Source of the DNA: Scylla paramamosain
Lineage: Eukaryota; Arthropoda; Malacostraca; Decapoda; Portunidae
DNA length: 64,000 nucleotides
NCBI RefSeq assembly: GCF_035594125.1
Contig: NC_087168.1
Span: 18,706,150-18,770,149, forward strand
Reading direction: 5' to 3'
Part shown: piece after piece, positions 1-11,454 of the stretch
Layout: each line of letters begins with the position of its first letter
Numbering within the stretch: the first letter of the stretch is position 1
Notes under the pieces: model-generated
Told to the model about the DNA's origin: nothing
What the model saw: only the letters and a program-made list of their open reading frames with translations
The model's database searches: none
Program-made: the position numbers and the translations under genes

Positions 1-429
1 TCAGTAACTCACACACCAAAAAGAATATTGACCCAGATGCGAGAGTGTGAGTCAGACACAAGAGCATACGTGACACCTAACACTGACCATGGTGTGTGAG
101 TGCCCGAGTTTAAAGATAAATGCAAACGTGACATCTAAACCCATGCATGAAAGAATATTGACCCCCGGACGCGAGAGTGGGTCATGTGGCTGTGACTCTG
201 CATGGATGCGCATCCCGGCTGTGTGAAATGGACTGCTGCCGTCGGGAAGTTGAAGCGACCAAGTTTCAAGACGCAGCCTAGAGGAGTTGTGGTGTTTCTC
301 TGATGGGAATTTTAATCTCGGTCACTGGCCAAGGTCGGAGGAGTCATGACGGGGCTGAGGGAAGAGGTTTGTTCTGGATGTGTTTTGAGTTTCCGGTCTA
401 GATGAGTGGGAGGATTGCTGAGAGATGGG

Positions 430-655
430 AGGAACTGAAGGGCGAGATAGATAAAGAGAAACGGTAGAGATAAAAGTAGAAAAGGTAGAGGGACAGGTAG
501 AGAAGGTAGAGACAGGTAAAGGAGGTAGAGAGACAGGTAGATATAAAGTAGAGATACAGGAAGAGAAGGTAGAAAGAGAAATAAATGTAGAAGAAACAGG
601 GAGAGAAGGCAGAGAAACAGGTAAATGGAAATGGAAAAAAAAAAAAATGGTAGAA
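430..655. repeat. Degenerate GGTAGAGA-type minisatellite
   Basis: A purine-rich stretch made of short repeats of the form AGGTAGAGACAGG, with irregular spacing and an A13 run at the end. Open frames on the minus strand are only its Leu/Ser/Tyr-rich translation. The rest of positions 1-780 looks unique and I see no gene in it. Confidence 0.6.
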
Positions 656-769
656 CTGCATTAATTTCATACTCAGCCAAGAAACAGCGAAATGACAGTC
701 ATGACCTGAAGAAGAAGCACTAATTCCATGGACACAAAACTGACACACAGACACATGAACCATCCTCTC

Positions 770-930
770 TCCTCCATCCTTCCTCCTTCCCTCCCATACA
801 CCATCATGAAGCCACCCTGGTTACCTCCCCCCCCCTTCCTTCCTTCCCTGCCTTCCCTTAAAACATGACCTAGATACCTGCATGTCTCCTCGCCCTTCCC
901 TTCCTTCCTTCCTCTCCTCCCTCAGCCGTC
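770..930. repeat. Pyrimidine-rich CCTT low-complexity tract
   Basis: Repeated CCTTCCTT and CTCC blocks with a run of C. It is imperfect and low in complexity, with no coding signal. Confidence 0.6.
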
Positions 931-1365
931 ACGTAGGCAAAAGAAGTCCGGAGCGAGGGAAGAAATTTTTGCGAGGCGTGCGGCTGCCGGGGGGAGAAAT
1001 GATAATGCTCCAACTCGACTCTCCTGTCCTGATACATCTTGAATATCTTCCCTGAGCTCCGCCGCCGCTGCTTCAGGTAACGTTCGGCGCGTGTGTGACT
1101 TGCTTCGTGCTAATAAATTGACGTTATGTTGAGTCGTAGTGATTTTTTTTTTTTTGTGGTGAGTTATTAAGGGAGGGTGTGGCAGTGTGTGTTGTGGTAA
1201 TGGTGAGTGTTGATATATGAGCCATGAATGTATGAATGTTTGCTATGAATGCTTGCATGTGTAATGTTTTATGTTTCTTTCTTTCTTTCTTTTTTTTTTT
1301 TTTGGTGAATGTAGCATAATCTGGGTTTTTATTCTGAAACACTTTCCTCTCTTATCAGGGGTATT

Positions 1366-1640
1366 TTCAAAGGGAACAGAGATGATTAGTCGGGTTCCCT
1401 TAGCTATTTTCATATTGACAATGGAAAATTCTTCGTAAACTATTACTAAAATCATGAAAACACCCTTGGAGAGCCAAATAACTCGCACCAGACCCTGTTC
1501 GACTTGAGAAATTCACGACAAATTATGAAACCACTCTTGTAAATTCAAATAGCTCGCATTAGAGCCTTTTAAATCTTAGAAATACCACGAAAAATTATCA
1601 AAACCTCCCTTGGAAACTCAAATATCAAACTGCTAACTCT
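1366..1640 (+). repeat. X-repeat copy, plus orientation
   Basis: It starts with a match to the X-repeat left core (GATGATTAGTCGGGTT). Three successive right-half units follow, at about 1451, 1522 and 1595, each of the form 'ATCATGAAAACACCCTTGG ... CAAATA ... CTCGCA'. Spacing is 71-73 bp, about half the usual X period. Diverged. The family is recognised only by internal comparison with the copies at 5.5, 25.6, 33.7, 45.9, 55.2, 60.8 and 62.7 kb. Confidence 0.6.
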
Positions 1641-2029
1641 TGGAAACAGAACGATGAAATATTTAGCATAAACATAACAACAACAAAGAGATAAAAAAAC
1701 GAACGTACGTAAACGAACCCTGAATATCTCTACTAATGCTTCATGCTCCACCAATTAGCGGTGAATGTAGTATAATCTAAGGGACAGGCACGAGACTGAT
1801 GACCTTCACACACGCACCCACGGGACCAGAGAAGGAAAAAGATTACCCTCTAAAAACTCTCTATCTCTGAAATCACCTCGTGGCAGGAATGGGGAGACGC
1901 GTGGGAGGGAGAGACGCCTCAGAGCTTTCGTATCAGTCATGCAAAGTAATATGGGAGAAAAAAAAAAAAAAAAGAAAAAAAAAACACATCAAATTTCCGC
2001 TCTAAGTCTTTCAATCCTTGCTGTTGGCT

Positions 2030-2066
2030 GAGGCGGAGGCGGAGGCGGAGGTGGAGGCGGCGGTGA
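2030..2066. repeat. GGCGGA hexanucleotide repeat
   Basis: Five to six imperfect copies of GGCGGA followed by GGCGGCGG. It is a small GC-rich island in otherwise AT-rich DNA. Confidence 0.7.
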
Positions 2067-2213
2067 GCTGGCGTTGGAGGGATTAGCGTTGTTGTCTGTC
2101 TTTGTAGCCTTGCAGTTTGGTTTGAGTTGGGATTAAAGCGACGGCGGCTGGGTGACTCTGGGTGGCTGACTCCTCCTAGCTATCTCTGTGAACCCATCGG
2201 TCTGAGAATGTTA

Positions 2214-2340
2214 TAGGTAGATAGATAGACAGATAGATAAATAGATGAATAGTACATAGATAAATATATAGATAAATAGATACATAGATAAATAGGTACA
2301 GAGACAGACAGAAAGATAGATAGAGAAACAGATAGATATT
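2214..2340. repeat. Imperfect GATA/GACA microsatellite
   Basis: Repeats of TAGATAGATAGACAGATAAATAG type running to about 2340, interrupted by single-base changes. Confidence 0.75.
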
Positions 2341-2486
2341 TTAATGGCCACAAAATACAGCACACAGTATAATTCCAATAACTAGCATGGTCCACCGAAT
2401 TATTCTTACACTAAACACATTAGACACAATGAAAATCTAAAAAAAAAAAAAAAACAGCAAGAACAACAATATTTACAGAGAAACAT

Positions 2487-2590
2487 TTTTTTTTTTTTTT
2501 GTGTGTGTGGTTCAAGCCAAGGGTGACGATACTGGAGAAAAAATCCATTGAAGGTGCCAGTCTCTATAGAAAGCAGTAGGAAAGTAATTC
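2487..2590 (+). repeat. D-repeat copy (weak)
   Basis: Poly-T, then a core resembling CTGGCCAAGGG (here TTCAAGCCAAGGG), then 'CCATTGAAGGTGCCAGTCTCTAT'-like sequence. The last part matches the better copy at 43.9 kb, which reads GGAGGTGCCAGTTTCTAT. This is the poly-T, core, GCCAGTCTC order that defines the D-repeat here. Confidence 0.45.
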
Positions 2591-2679
2591 AAAAGTTACA
2601 TTGTGAAGGATCTTGATAGCAACTTATCTGGTGGGCACGTTAGTGTTGTGACATAAGGGAATTTTTGGGAAGTTACGTA

Positions 2680-2780
<101 letters not shown>

Positions 2781-2899
2781 GGACACCCAAAAACTCAGTA
2801 TCTACGTTAATATTGCATACTGACGGGATAAAATTATGTGTGAAGGGCCTTTTTGTTCACGTTAAACGAATTTTCCTAAAGAGAAAAAAAAATGCCTGG

Positions 2900-2901
<2 letters not shown>

Positions 2902-2972
<71 letters not shown>

Positions 2973-2973
2973 G
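2902..2973. repeat. (CT)n microsatellite
   Basis: About 70 bp of CT with two GT interruptions near the end. A 97-codon plus-strand frame runs out of it but is Ser/Leu repeat followed by proline-rich sequence with no family signal. Confidence 0.95.
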
Positions 2974-3407
2974 TCACCCGGGCAGACGCTGAGACCACAG
3001 AATCACCACAAGGAAAGAAAAGAAAGCGACCACCAGAGCCAGGGAAAGAGGCGGCGACCTGCTGCGAACAAAGCCTGAGTCTGTCTATGGATCCACCTCA
3101 CCTTGACCCACTTCGACCTCCCGCCACTCCTCCACCCACACTCCCTGCATCCAAGACTCCTTCACTCCCTCGGGCCTCCACCTAATCCTTTTGAAATATC
3201 ATGGTACTTTCCCCCGTGCGCGACTCTGAATGTTGCAAGAATCAGAGCAATGACGCTTGATGTGTTAGTCTAGTTGTATACATTCTGGACTTTTAAGGTT
3301 GGATGTGTATGTGCTCGTGTTGGTTTGTAATCATTTTGTAGTCACTTCGTAGTCACTTTTTTTCTATCTAGTTGCGGTTGTTTGACTGGAGGAGGTGATA
3401 ATAACAA

Positions 3408-3515
3408 GGGTCAGTAATCACGATGGGTCATGAAGTAATGAGTTCAGTGTTGTCAAAGTCTGGTTTAAAAAAGGGTCAGGCAGGAATTGGTTCTCAAATA
3501 TAGTGGTAGATAAAT
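3408..3515 (+). mobile_element. CR1-like LINE fragment, truncated at both ends
   Basis: It shares a block with 6303-6420: 'AGGGTCAGTAATCA.GAT.GG', then a TTTAAAAAAGG-like segment, then 'GGTTCTCAAATA.AG.G.TAGAT.AAT'. At 6.3 kb this block leads into a typical LINE 3' end, so I read it as the segment just upstream of a reverse-transcriptase C terminus. It carries several stops and is not functional. The CR1-like label is inferred from the 8-bp 3' tail seen on other copies. Confidence 0.5.
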
Positions 3516-4059
3516 TATATATCTCGAGTAACTTTTTTTCCTTTTTTTTTTATAATGTTAGGTTTCGTTTGGAGAAGGTGATATAGATGAACTAGTCCCA
3601 AGTCATTTTTTTTCCCACGCAATACTCTCTGCCTGTTCACTAGGATCGTAGGTTATGGAAGAGCTAATCATTACCGTTTTACTTTTCAAGAGGGCGACGC
3701 TATCCTGGCTTTCCTCCCTCCTTCCATTTACAGATCAGGCTTCTCACTCTGAGGTTCAGTGCAATAAATACAAGAGCCGTTTAAATCTTTTCCTTGAGCG
3801 GCATATTGATGGTGGTTCTCTTTCCTCCAGGTTCTGTGTCTTCAGCCAGCCTCCTCCACTCGTGAAAGAAGAAAATAAACCGTTTCGACTTCTTACACTG
3901 ACAGAAGACACATAGTCGAGACAGTGACACAGAGACGACGTCCTTGCCATTCTCAAACAACGAGGATTAAAAGAAATGGAGAGAAGTGAGATTAATGTCA
4001 ACTTGAGTAATAAAAATGAACCCCCCTCCACTCTACAGGATTAAAATTGTTATTATATC

Positions 4060-4073
4060 TCTTCTCTTCTCTT

Positions 4074-4148
<75 letters not shown>
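4060..4148. repeat. CTTCT then (CT)n microsatellite
   Basis: Four CTTCT units grade into about 70 bp of CT. Confidence 0.95.
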
Positions 4149-4151
<3 letters not shown>

Positions 4152-4159
4152 GGGCGTGT

Positions 4160-5450
4160 GGAAAGATTAGCAAGGCAGCAATTGGAATTTCTCAGCCAGC
4201 AAGTCACAAAGAACAATTCTCAGAAACTTCAGCGGGTATGAACCGTTAGTTGGTCTAGTATCCCTTTGTTTCTCCTCGTCCTTTCCTTTTACTAAGATTG
4301 TAAAAAGTTCAGCAGCCTGCAGCTGGAATTCCTCGATCAGTAAGTCACAAAGATCTCCCTGGAGCCTCACGATGAATGAATTGTCACTCTGTTTAGTCTT
4401 GCTTTTCCCATCGATCTTCTCCTTTACTAAGATTGTCAAAAGTCCGCCAGCTTGCAATTGGAATTCCTCCATCAATAAGTGATAAAGATTAACCTCTGGA
4501 ACTTTATGAAATCTGAATGAAATGTTGCCTTCATTTTTCCCCATCCCTTTCTGTTATCATTTATTTATTTTATTTTTTTTTTGGGGGGGTTTCTGTTACC
4601 AAGATTGTTAAAAGTCTGCCAGCTTGCAATTGGAATACCTCAATCATTAAGTGACAAAGATTAACCTCCAGGAACTTTATGAAATCTGAATTGAGTATGT
4701 GTCACTTTGCTAAAAATCCGTCAGGGAGCTCTCAGAATTTCTCTCACACTACAAAACGAATCACAAAGGTTGACTTTAAAGCACTTTATAAAATTTGCAT
4801 TGTTATCCTGTTACCTTCTCCTTTACCTAAACTGTTAAACATCTACCAGGCAGCTCTCGGAAATCAACCACAAGACACTTTACAGAACCTAGAATTTGAC
4901 TCTTTCCATTTACGAAACACATGTAAAAATATCACTAACACGCCCATCAGGATCTACCACACAGGAAACCACAAAGATGAACACTCTAACAGTCCACAAT
5001 ATTTGAACTTTTGCTTCTTCTCCACCCTTTCCATTTACGAAGACCAGCAAACATACCCCTAGGACACCCATCAGAATCTTCCCACACACTAATGCCCTGA
5101 AAATCCATAATATTTAAACAGTTATTCTTCGTTCATTCTTTCCATTCACGAACACTAAGGCAGTCATCAGAACCTCCCACACACACACACACACACACAC
5201 CACAAAAAATAACACCCTGACATTTTACATAACTCAAACTACTTCTCTTTCTCCATCGTTTCCATTCACGAACACAAAGGCAGCCATCAGAATCTTCCAC
5301 ACACACCGCAAAAAAATAAAAAAAAATAAAAAAATAACACCTTGACGCTTTACTGAATTCAAACTGCTAACCTTTCTTCATCCTTTCCATTACGAGAACA
5401 CGTGCAGAAATCCCTAAGACAACCATTTAAGTCTCCAAGGAACTTACACA
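4160..5450. repeat. Degenerate tandem array, ~100-140 bp unit, about nine copies
   Basis: The first half is marked by 'GCAATTGGAATTCCTC ... AAGTCACAAAGAT', with marker copies near 4181, 4322, 4457, 4630, 4731 and 4851. The 173-bp gap is swollen by a T/G-rich insertion near 4560-4600. The second half is marked by 'CCATCAGAATCTTCCACACAC' and 'CCATTCACGAACAC', with markers near 4945, 5069, 5165 and 5285. Identity between units drops along the array, so it is old. The open frames inside (for example 4167-4544 minus and 4679-5062 plus) are repeat translations and not genes. Confidence 0.75.
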
Positions 5451-5547
5451 ACACACCGCTACTATATAAGGACGACTTCCTCATCACGCTACACCACACT
5501 ACACAAAAACCTGTATTATTAACCTTGTTCTCTCACCATGACTATTT

Positions 5548-5725
5548 ACAAAGGCCTCAGAGATGACTAGTCGGGTACTCGTTAGTGTTCTTCTCGACTG
5601 ATTGTGTAGAGTCCTTCATAAACTATCACTCGGGTCATGAAAACACGCCTGAAAACCCAAATAGCTTCCAGTAGAGCCTGTTAAGACCTGATACACTGAA
5701 ATGTTTAAGAATATGAAACTCCATT
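5548..5725 (+). repeat. X-repeat copy, near full unit
   Basis: Contains in order: AAAGGCCTCAGAGATGACTA, GTCGGGTACTCG, GTAGAGTCCTTCATAAACTA, TCATGAAAACACGCCTGAAA, AGTAGAGCCTGTTAAGAC and GTTTAAGAATATGAA. This is one of the most complete copies and sets the order of landmarks used for the others. Confidence 0.65.
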
Positions 5726-6302
5726 CCACCACACGACACCACAGCACATCAGAGACAAAGGAACAGGAAATAGACAGAGATAGACAGACAGACACCTCAT
5801 TTCCATCACACTAAACACTCTATTACCAAATCCAGCATTTTTTTTTTAACGCACAAGAACAGGAAACAGAGGCAGAGAGGCAGACATCTTCCAGCACACG
5901 ACACTACAGTACATCAAGAACGCAAGGTGGGTAGAGACGAACACCTCCCGTCACACAACACCACAGTATATCAAGAATGAAACACTCCAGTACCCAAATT
6001 GAGGAAACCCTTTAAAGACCCAGGAATAGGAAACAGACAGTGGAGGAGAGGCAGGAGGAGAGGCAGAGACCTTCAGGGCCTGCAAGTCAAAGGCACCACT
6101 TTAGCTCTTCATCTACAAACCAAACATTGCAGAGTCAGTAAATTTTCTGTGAAGCCTTTACACGCGCCCGGCTCTCCACTACCTTCCGTGCATCTGTCTC
6201 GTTCCCAGGCCCTGCGGGGCTCCTAACATTCTCCTCTACCCTCGCACGTTACACGGCCACTGCTATGAAACTCCTCTTCAGGGGACGTGATGAGAGTGAC
6301 AG

Positions 6303-6597
6303 ACAAAATGTTCAGGGTCAGTAATCAGGATAGGATAAGAAATACTAGGCTCAAGGTTGATGAAGTTAGATTTTAAGAAAGATACAGGGAGAAAATGGTC
6401 CTCAAATAGAGCGATAGATGAATAAAATAGACACAACAACCAAATTCTTAGTGCCAGTCATTAGAAAAGAAGATTACACAAAGTTACGAATGTAGATAAG
6501 TGGAAATATATGTAGATATGTTTTAAAAAGGGACTGCCACCTGTAGGCCAGATAGCTTCTTGCAACTTCCCTTATATGTTCCTATGTTCCTGTCTCC
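6303..6597 (+). mobile_element. 3' end of a CR1-like non-LTR retrotransposon (dead)
   Basis: The first ~170 bp aligns by eye with the LINE segment at 3.4 kb and translates to fragments resembling the extreme C terminus of an endonuclease/reverse-transcriptase ORF, where such proteins end in a 'WNRL...SFK..LDKF'-type stretch. Stops and frameshifts are present. It continues into a 3' UTR with GGGACTGCCACCTGT and GCTTCTTGCAACTTCCC, and ends in tandem 8-mers (TATGTTCC). The same 3' UTR occurs at 21.4 kb and, more diverged, at 62.5 kb. Short 8-bp tandem tails are typical of CR1-clade elements; clade assignment here is inference. Confidence 0.7.
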
Positions 6598-6797
6598 TTT
6601 TGGCATATCTTCAATACGTAGGATGATAGCATGAAAGTCTCCCGGCCTGCTCTCCCTTAGGTTCACGTCCTGTATTGTTCCTGAGGTTATGATGAGAAGC
6701 ACTTACTGGAAGCCTTCTCTTTCCCCTCTCCCTGTCCCGTACGCTCTGTCTTGTGGCACTGTGTTCTTGAGACTGGCTGTGATGCATGTTGCTGGTA

Positions 6798-6799
<2 letters not shown>

Positions 6800-6883
<84 letters not shown>
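6800..6883. repeat. (CT)n microsatellite, ~84 bp
   Basis: Uninterrupted CT. The Arg-Glu and Ser-Leu open frames over it are artefacts. Confidence 0.97.
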
Positions 6884-6886
<3 letters not shown>

Positions 6887-6979
6887 CCTCGACACTCTTC
6901 TTATTGGATTTATTAACGTAGGTGCTCATATATCAAGGTGAGTATGCATGTGTACCTGTCTGTCTGTTATTGATTGGCT

Positions 6980-7080
6980 GCTTGTGTGTGTGAGTGGGTG
7001 GGTGTGTGTATGTGTATGTGTGTGTGAGTGGGTGGGTGTGTGTATGTGTGTGTGTGGGGGGGGGGGGTAGGTGTGTTGGA
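6980..7080. repeat. TG-rich minisatellite with 32-bp duplication
   Basis: GTGAGTGGGTGGGTGTGTG is duplicated at a spacing near 32-40 bp, followed by a run of G. Confidence 0.7.
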
Positions 7081-7141
7081 GAGAGCATCAACCGTGTCGA
7101 TTTTTCATGGACGAAGGGAAAACACTTAAGTGATTGGAGGG

Positions 7142-7274
<133 letters not shown>

Positions 7275-7329
7275 CACACATAATGGAAAGACAATACAAC
7301 AAATGGACAAACAAAAATATAGATACACA

Positions 7330-7470
7330 GCTAGATAGATAGATAGACAGATAGACAGATAGATAGATAGATAGAGATAAACATCCACAAGCTAGATACA
7401 GAATTCATACAAATACACATAGACAGACACACAGACAGACACAAACTCCTCCAACCTAACCTAACCTACC
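7330..7470. repeat. GATA/GACA tract followed by CCTAA pentamers
   Basis: About 45 bp of TAGATAGATAGACAG-type repeat, a short unique stretch, a CAGACACA run, then three in-phase CCTAA pentamers at about 7450-7466. Confidence 0.7.
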
Positions 7471-7474
7471 TACC

Positions 7475-9440
7475 TTCCACCAAACACTATCCTTTCTTCC
7501 ACTATCCTCCTCACTACCTTCTTCTCCGTTCCCAGTAACCAGTCCCAAGGCCACAGTACCAAGACCCCAGCACTGCCCAGCCCCCCCCGTCCCCCAAGCC
7601 TCTAGACCCTTCCCCCAGCATGTACCGTGATACAAACACGACCGAAAGTGCAGCTGGGACGGGGTTGTGAAAATAACTCAAATGTGTGAGAAGAAACGGC
7701 TGGGTGTAAAGTTTTCCGGAGTGCAGTGGCGAGCAAATTTCGCGTGCACTAGGAAAAAAAAAAAAAGGAAAAAAAAAAAAAGAACAGCAACACACATACA
7801 CACAGATACACGCGAACACATTTCACACTTTATAATTCCACAATAAAACTTAGCTCGTTTGTTAAGCGGGGAATTATTTACTGGCCCCAGGAACAAATCA
7901 GGGGAGTAAATATGAGAGAAATTCGAAAATGTGGACGATTGGGCCGAAGCAAAACCAGAAGCAGAGCCAAAACCAGGGGGAAGAGGAGGGAAGGGACAGG
8001 AAAGGTAAACTGCCCCCACTGCAAATCCGAGACTCAGGGAAAAGGGAAAAGGGAAAAGAGGGAATTGATAACTGCAGATCAGGATTCGTGAATGTTTAAT
8101 AGTAATCCGCAAGGTAGAGTGGAATATGCATGACGACGGGAAAGTAAGTCACACAGATTTATTTGTATAACGTTCATATTTTTCGTGTCATGCATACGAG
8201 AGTGGGTGAGGTGACTGGACTGAGCCTTACTGGTGCATGATGGGTTGTATTAGTTAGTGGTGGTGGTGGTGGTGGTTGAAGGTTTATAAGGTTTACTGCC
8301 AAAGGTTCAACAATTAACCAGTACAAACATATGAAAATTCATGAGGCACATTCTGCCGAGCCGAAACTTCCTGGCAGAAAGAGATTGAAGTTGAGGTGAT
8401 TCACTCAGCACAGGCTGGCAAAACACTAACAATATACATATAACTGATTATACTTATGGAAGTAATAATCAATAACTTCACTGATATTATAATAGTGATA
8501 ATAGAAGAGCAAAATAGTAACAAAGAAAACACAAGCATAAATAGGTTGGTGGTGGTGGTGGTAGTAGCGGTAGAACTAATAAAATAACCTCTGCTCCCAT
8601 CCCAGGCCCTGCAGGAGGCGGGCGAGGCGCACAGGAGAAACAGAGCCACCCAGTCCCTTAAGGCACGACGGTGAGGCAGTAGATCCCAGAGGACGCGACG
8701 CCTTGTAGCCTCGCACCTGATTAATTAGCTAATGAAGCAGGTGTGCGGCCGCTAATTAGTTCGCCTGGCAGGAAAGATAATGTTATGTATATTTTTACCT
8801 ATGCATTTATATATGTATGTATGTGTATGTGTGTGCGTGTGTGCGTTCATCTATCACACGGGTCTTAGCAACGTTTTACACTCGTGGGCATAAAAGCACA
8901 TCAACACCTATGCGTGTGTGTGTATGTGTGTATGTGTGTGTGTGTGTCCATCACCTACAATAACTACCCGTCTTAGTTTTACGATCGAGAACACAAAGCA
9001 TATTAACAGTTAAGGGGACTTAAGGAAACCACTACTATGGGTTTCAGAGGGCATTTTACATAGTTCGATTCATTTATTTTTCTATCCAAACATTACATTC
9101 ACAGATAGTAATATAACACTGAATTGCGAAAAGGATCTTAAGCTAAATCACTGTCCTGCGCCACTTACCTGAAAACTGCTCAAGGAATAATTCGCAAATA
9201 AACTGACGATCACACTTTGGCAGACCTTGTTTCAGACACTCCGCTAATTTTCATCACTACGGCCAAGCGACAAAAGTGGATAATAAAAGCAAGTGAGTAA
9301 TTGACTGTCTGTGTGGCGTGCAGCGTGGCTTCCTCAGTCCCCCGGCACGCACCGCCTCCGCTCAGCCCGCTAACGGATGGGAAGGGAAATACTGTATCCT
9401 CTACTACGCTTCGCCTTGGAATAATAGAGCGAGGAGTGTT
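7475..9440. other. Mostly unique DNA, no gene recognised
   Basis: Contains A-runs at 7752-7780, a GGT tract at 8260-8275, a second GGT tract near 8550, and TG-rich stretches at 8810-8850 and 8915-8945. Open frames on the minus strand at 7514-7819 and 7678-8112 are Phe/Ser/Pro-rich without recognisable motifs. Confidence 0.5.
8712..8760. promoter_or_regulatory. Candidate homeodomain/E-box cluster
   Basis: CACCTG and CAGGTG E-boxes face each other across a core holding TTAATTAG and CTAAT. GCGGCCGC and a further CTAATTAG follow. The density of TAATTA-type and E-box sites in 49 bp and the partial dyad suggest a regulatory element, but such short motifs can arise by chance and there is no adjacent gene to support it. 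Confidence 0.15.
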
Positions 9441-9446
9441 TGGCTG

Positions 9447-9449
<3 letters not shown>

Positions 9450-9483
<34 letters not shown>

Positions 9484-9587
9484 ACCTCCATCCATCATCT
9501 TCAGCTTCCGAGAAAAGGGATTTCTATCATTTTAGGCTTGGATGGGCTAAAAAAATAAGGGAAAAGAGGCGTAAGCAATAGAAATCA

Positions 9588-9655
<68 letters not shown>

Positions 9656-9840
9656 GCGTAATGAGGTTTCTTACTACAATTACACGCCTCATGAACATGG
9701 AGTGAGTAGCGGCAGCGGCCAGTACGTCTCTAAAGCCGCTGGGACTCATTCCTCTCACTGTGCACGAGTACGTAGACTATTATATTATGAGTACCACCAC
9801 CACCACCACCACCACCACCAGCACCACTACCACAACCAGT
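9450..9840. repeat. TG, AG and ACC microsatellites
   Basis: (TG)n at 9450-9480, (AG)n at about 9591-9652 and (ACC)n at about 9792-9820. The ACC tract grades into an ACT/ATC-rich segment reaching 10,250 that gives a Thr/Ser-rich spurious frame. Confidence 0.93.
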
Positions 9841-10330
9841 AATATCAACATTACACTGTTCCTCCCAGCAACGACCACTACTGTCATTATCACTGCTATT
9901 ATTCCTGATCAACGACCATTATCACAATCAACATTACCACTGTCACTATTCCCCATGGCCATCACCAGTATCAACATTACTAGTGTCACTATTCCTCGCC
10001 CCCCCATCAACCACAACCAAAAGATATTTACTGTTCCTTCCTCTTTCACTAAACTCTGCTACCCTTTTCTCTCCATCACAATCACCACTATGACTTTTCT
10101 TGGTTTGGAGGCAGTTCCTTTCCCTTTTCATTCACTATACTCTTCTTTCTCCTTTCATCACTATCACCACTATCCTCGCCAAACTTTTTCCAGCCACCAT
10201 CACCAAACGTTCCTCTTTCCATTTCACTAGATTCTTCCTTATTCCTTCTATTCATGCCCTGTCACTGCCATCACCAGCATCCTCTCCTTTTACCTTCTCC
10301 CCTTCCTTCCCACCTTCCTTCCTTCTCTCC
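9840..10330. repeat. Low-complexity CA/CT-rich segment with short internal repeats
   Basis: Short repeated phrases such as 'ATCAACATTAC.A.TGTCACTATTCC' occur at about 9926 and 9966, within CAC/CAT-rich DNA. The 156-codon plus-strand frame is the Thr/Ser translation of this composition. Confidence 0.5.
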
Positions 10331-10631
10331 CCCAGACAGACAGGCAGCGCGCAGGACACGTCACTCTTAAGTCACTCTGCCACTCTTTTATCTTCGTCTC
10401 CTGCTTACTAAGAATTCCCTGTCCGTGTATCTTGAGACGTGAACGCAGGAACAAAAGTGAGTGTGCCAAGACCTCTATCAAAGCAAGTGCCAATTAGTTT
10501 TTTTTTTTTTTTTTTTTTATTGAGATACGAGAAGGGAAAAGTCTGGTTGATGAAAATGCTGATAACTTTTTTTTCCTTGAGTCTTCCTTGCTCTGTCTTG
10601 CTTTTCCTTTGATATGAAAGATAAAGAGCGA

Positions 10632-10632
10632 G

Positions 10633-10714
<82 letters not shown>
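10632..10714. repeat. (AG)n microsatellite, ~80 bp
   Basis: Pure AG apart from two GC-containing units at the start. Confidence 0.97.
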
Positions 10715-10717
<3 letters not shown>

Positions 10718-10934
10718 CAGCCAGGCGTGCATAACAGAAACAGTATTGCGTCCTTTTTTATATTTCATTACTTCAAAAAGTTTCTCAAGTCATAAAACTG
10801 CGATGAAAATTCTTATTATCTTTGCAACGAGATTTTCCGATTGCTTCGTGAATCAAGTCAAGTCGAGGATATTTGTTTTGTTGTGCAAGTGAGTCTGCTT
10901 CATTCCTCATAATCTGCCTGTTGCTATCTACGTT

Positions 10935-11040
10935 TGTCTATCTATCTATCCATGTATCTGTCGGTCTATCTATCTATCTATCTATCCGTCTATCTATCTA
11001 TCTATCCATATATTTATCAGTCAATCTATCTATCTGTTTG
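10935..11040. repeat. Imperfect TCTA tetranucleotide repeat
   Basis: TCTATCTATC with interruptions by CCGT, CCAT and TCAG. Confidence 0.85.
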
Positions 11041-11076
11041 TGCTTGAATGTAACGTTTTAATCAATGGATCTGCAG

Positions 11077-11178
<102 letters not shown>

Positions 11179-11454
11179 ATGACACATGAAAAGCACGCCA
11201 AGGCACACTACAGCACGGCACGCCACGGCACGCCACGGTACACAGAAGGAAGAGGAAAGACGACACAACAGCTCGCAAGGAAACACATGACATTCAACTT
11301 TCCGCTCCGGTGAAGTTTTGTGTCTTGTGTCTCAACCGTGGGGCGGAAGGACGACTAGAAGAGAAAAGGTTACGAAGGGCACGAGTAGAGGCGTCACTTT
11401 CCTGCAGCAAGGGGGAGGAGAAGGATCTGAACGCTTGAGTAACCACCAGCCCTA

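Noticed and set aside
1030..1085. 5' exon ending GCTTCAG|GTAACG
   Set aside because: A donor-like string after a GC-rich stretch, but no open frame, initiator or partner exon can be seen.
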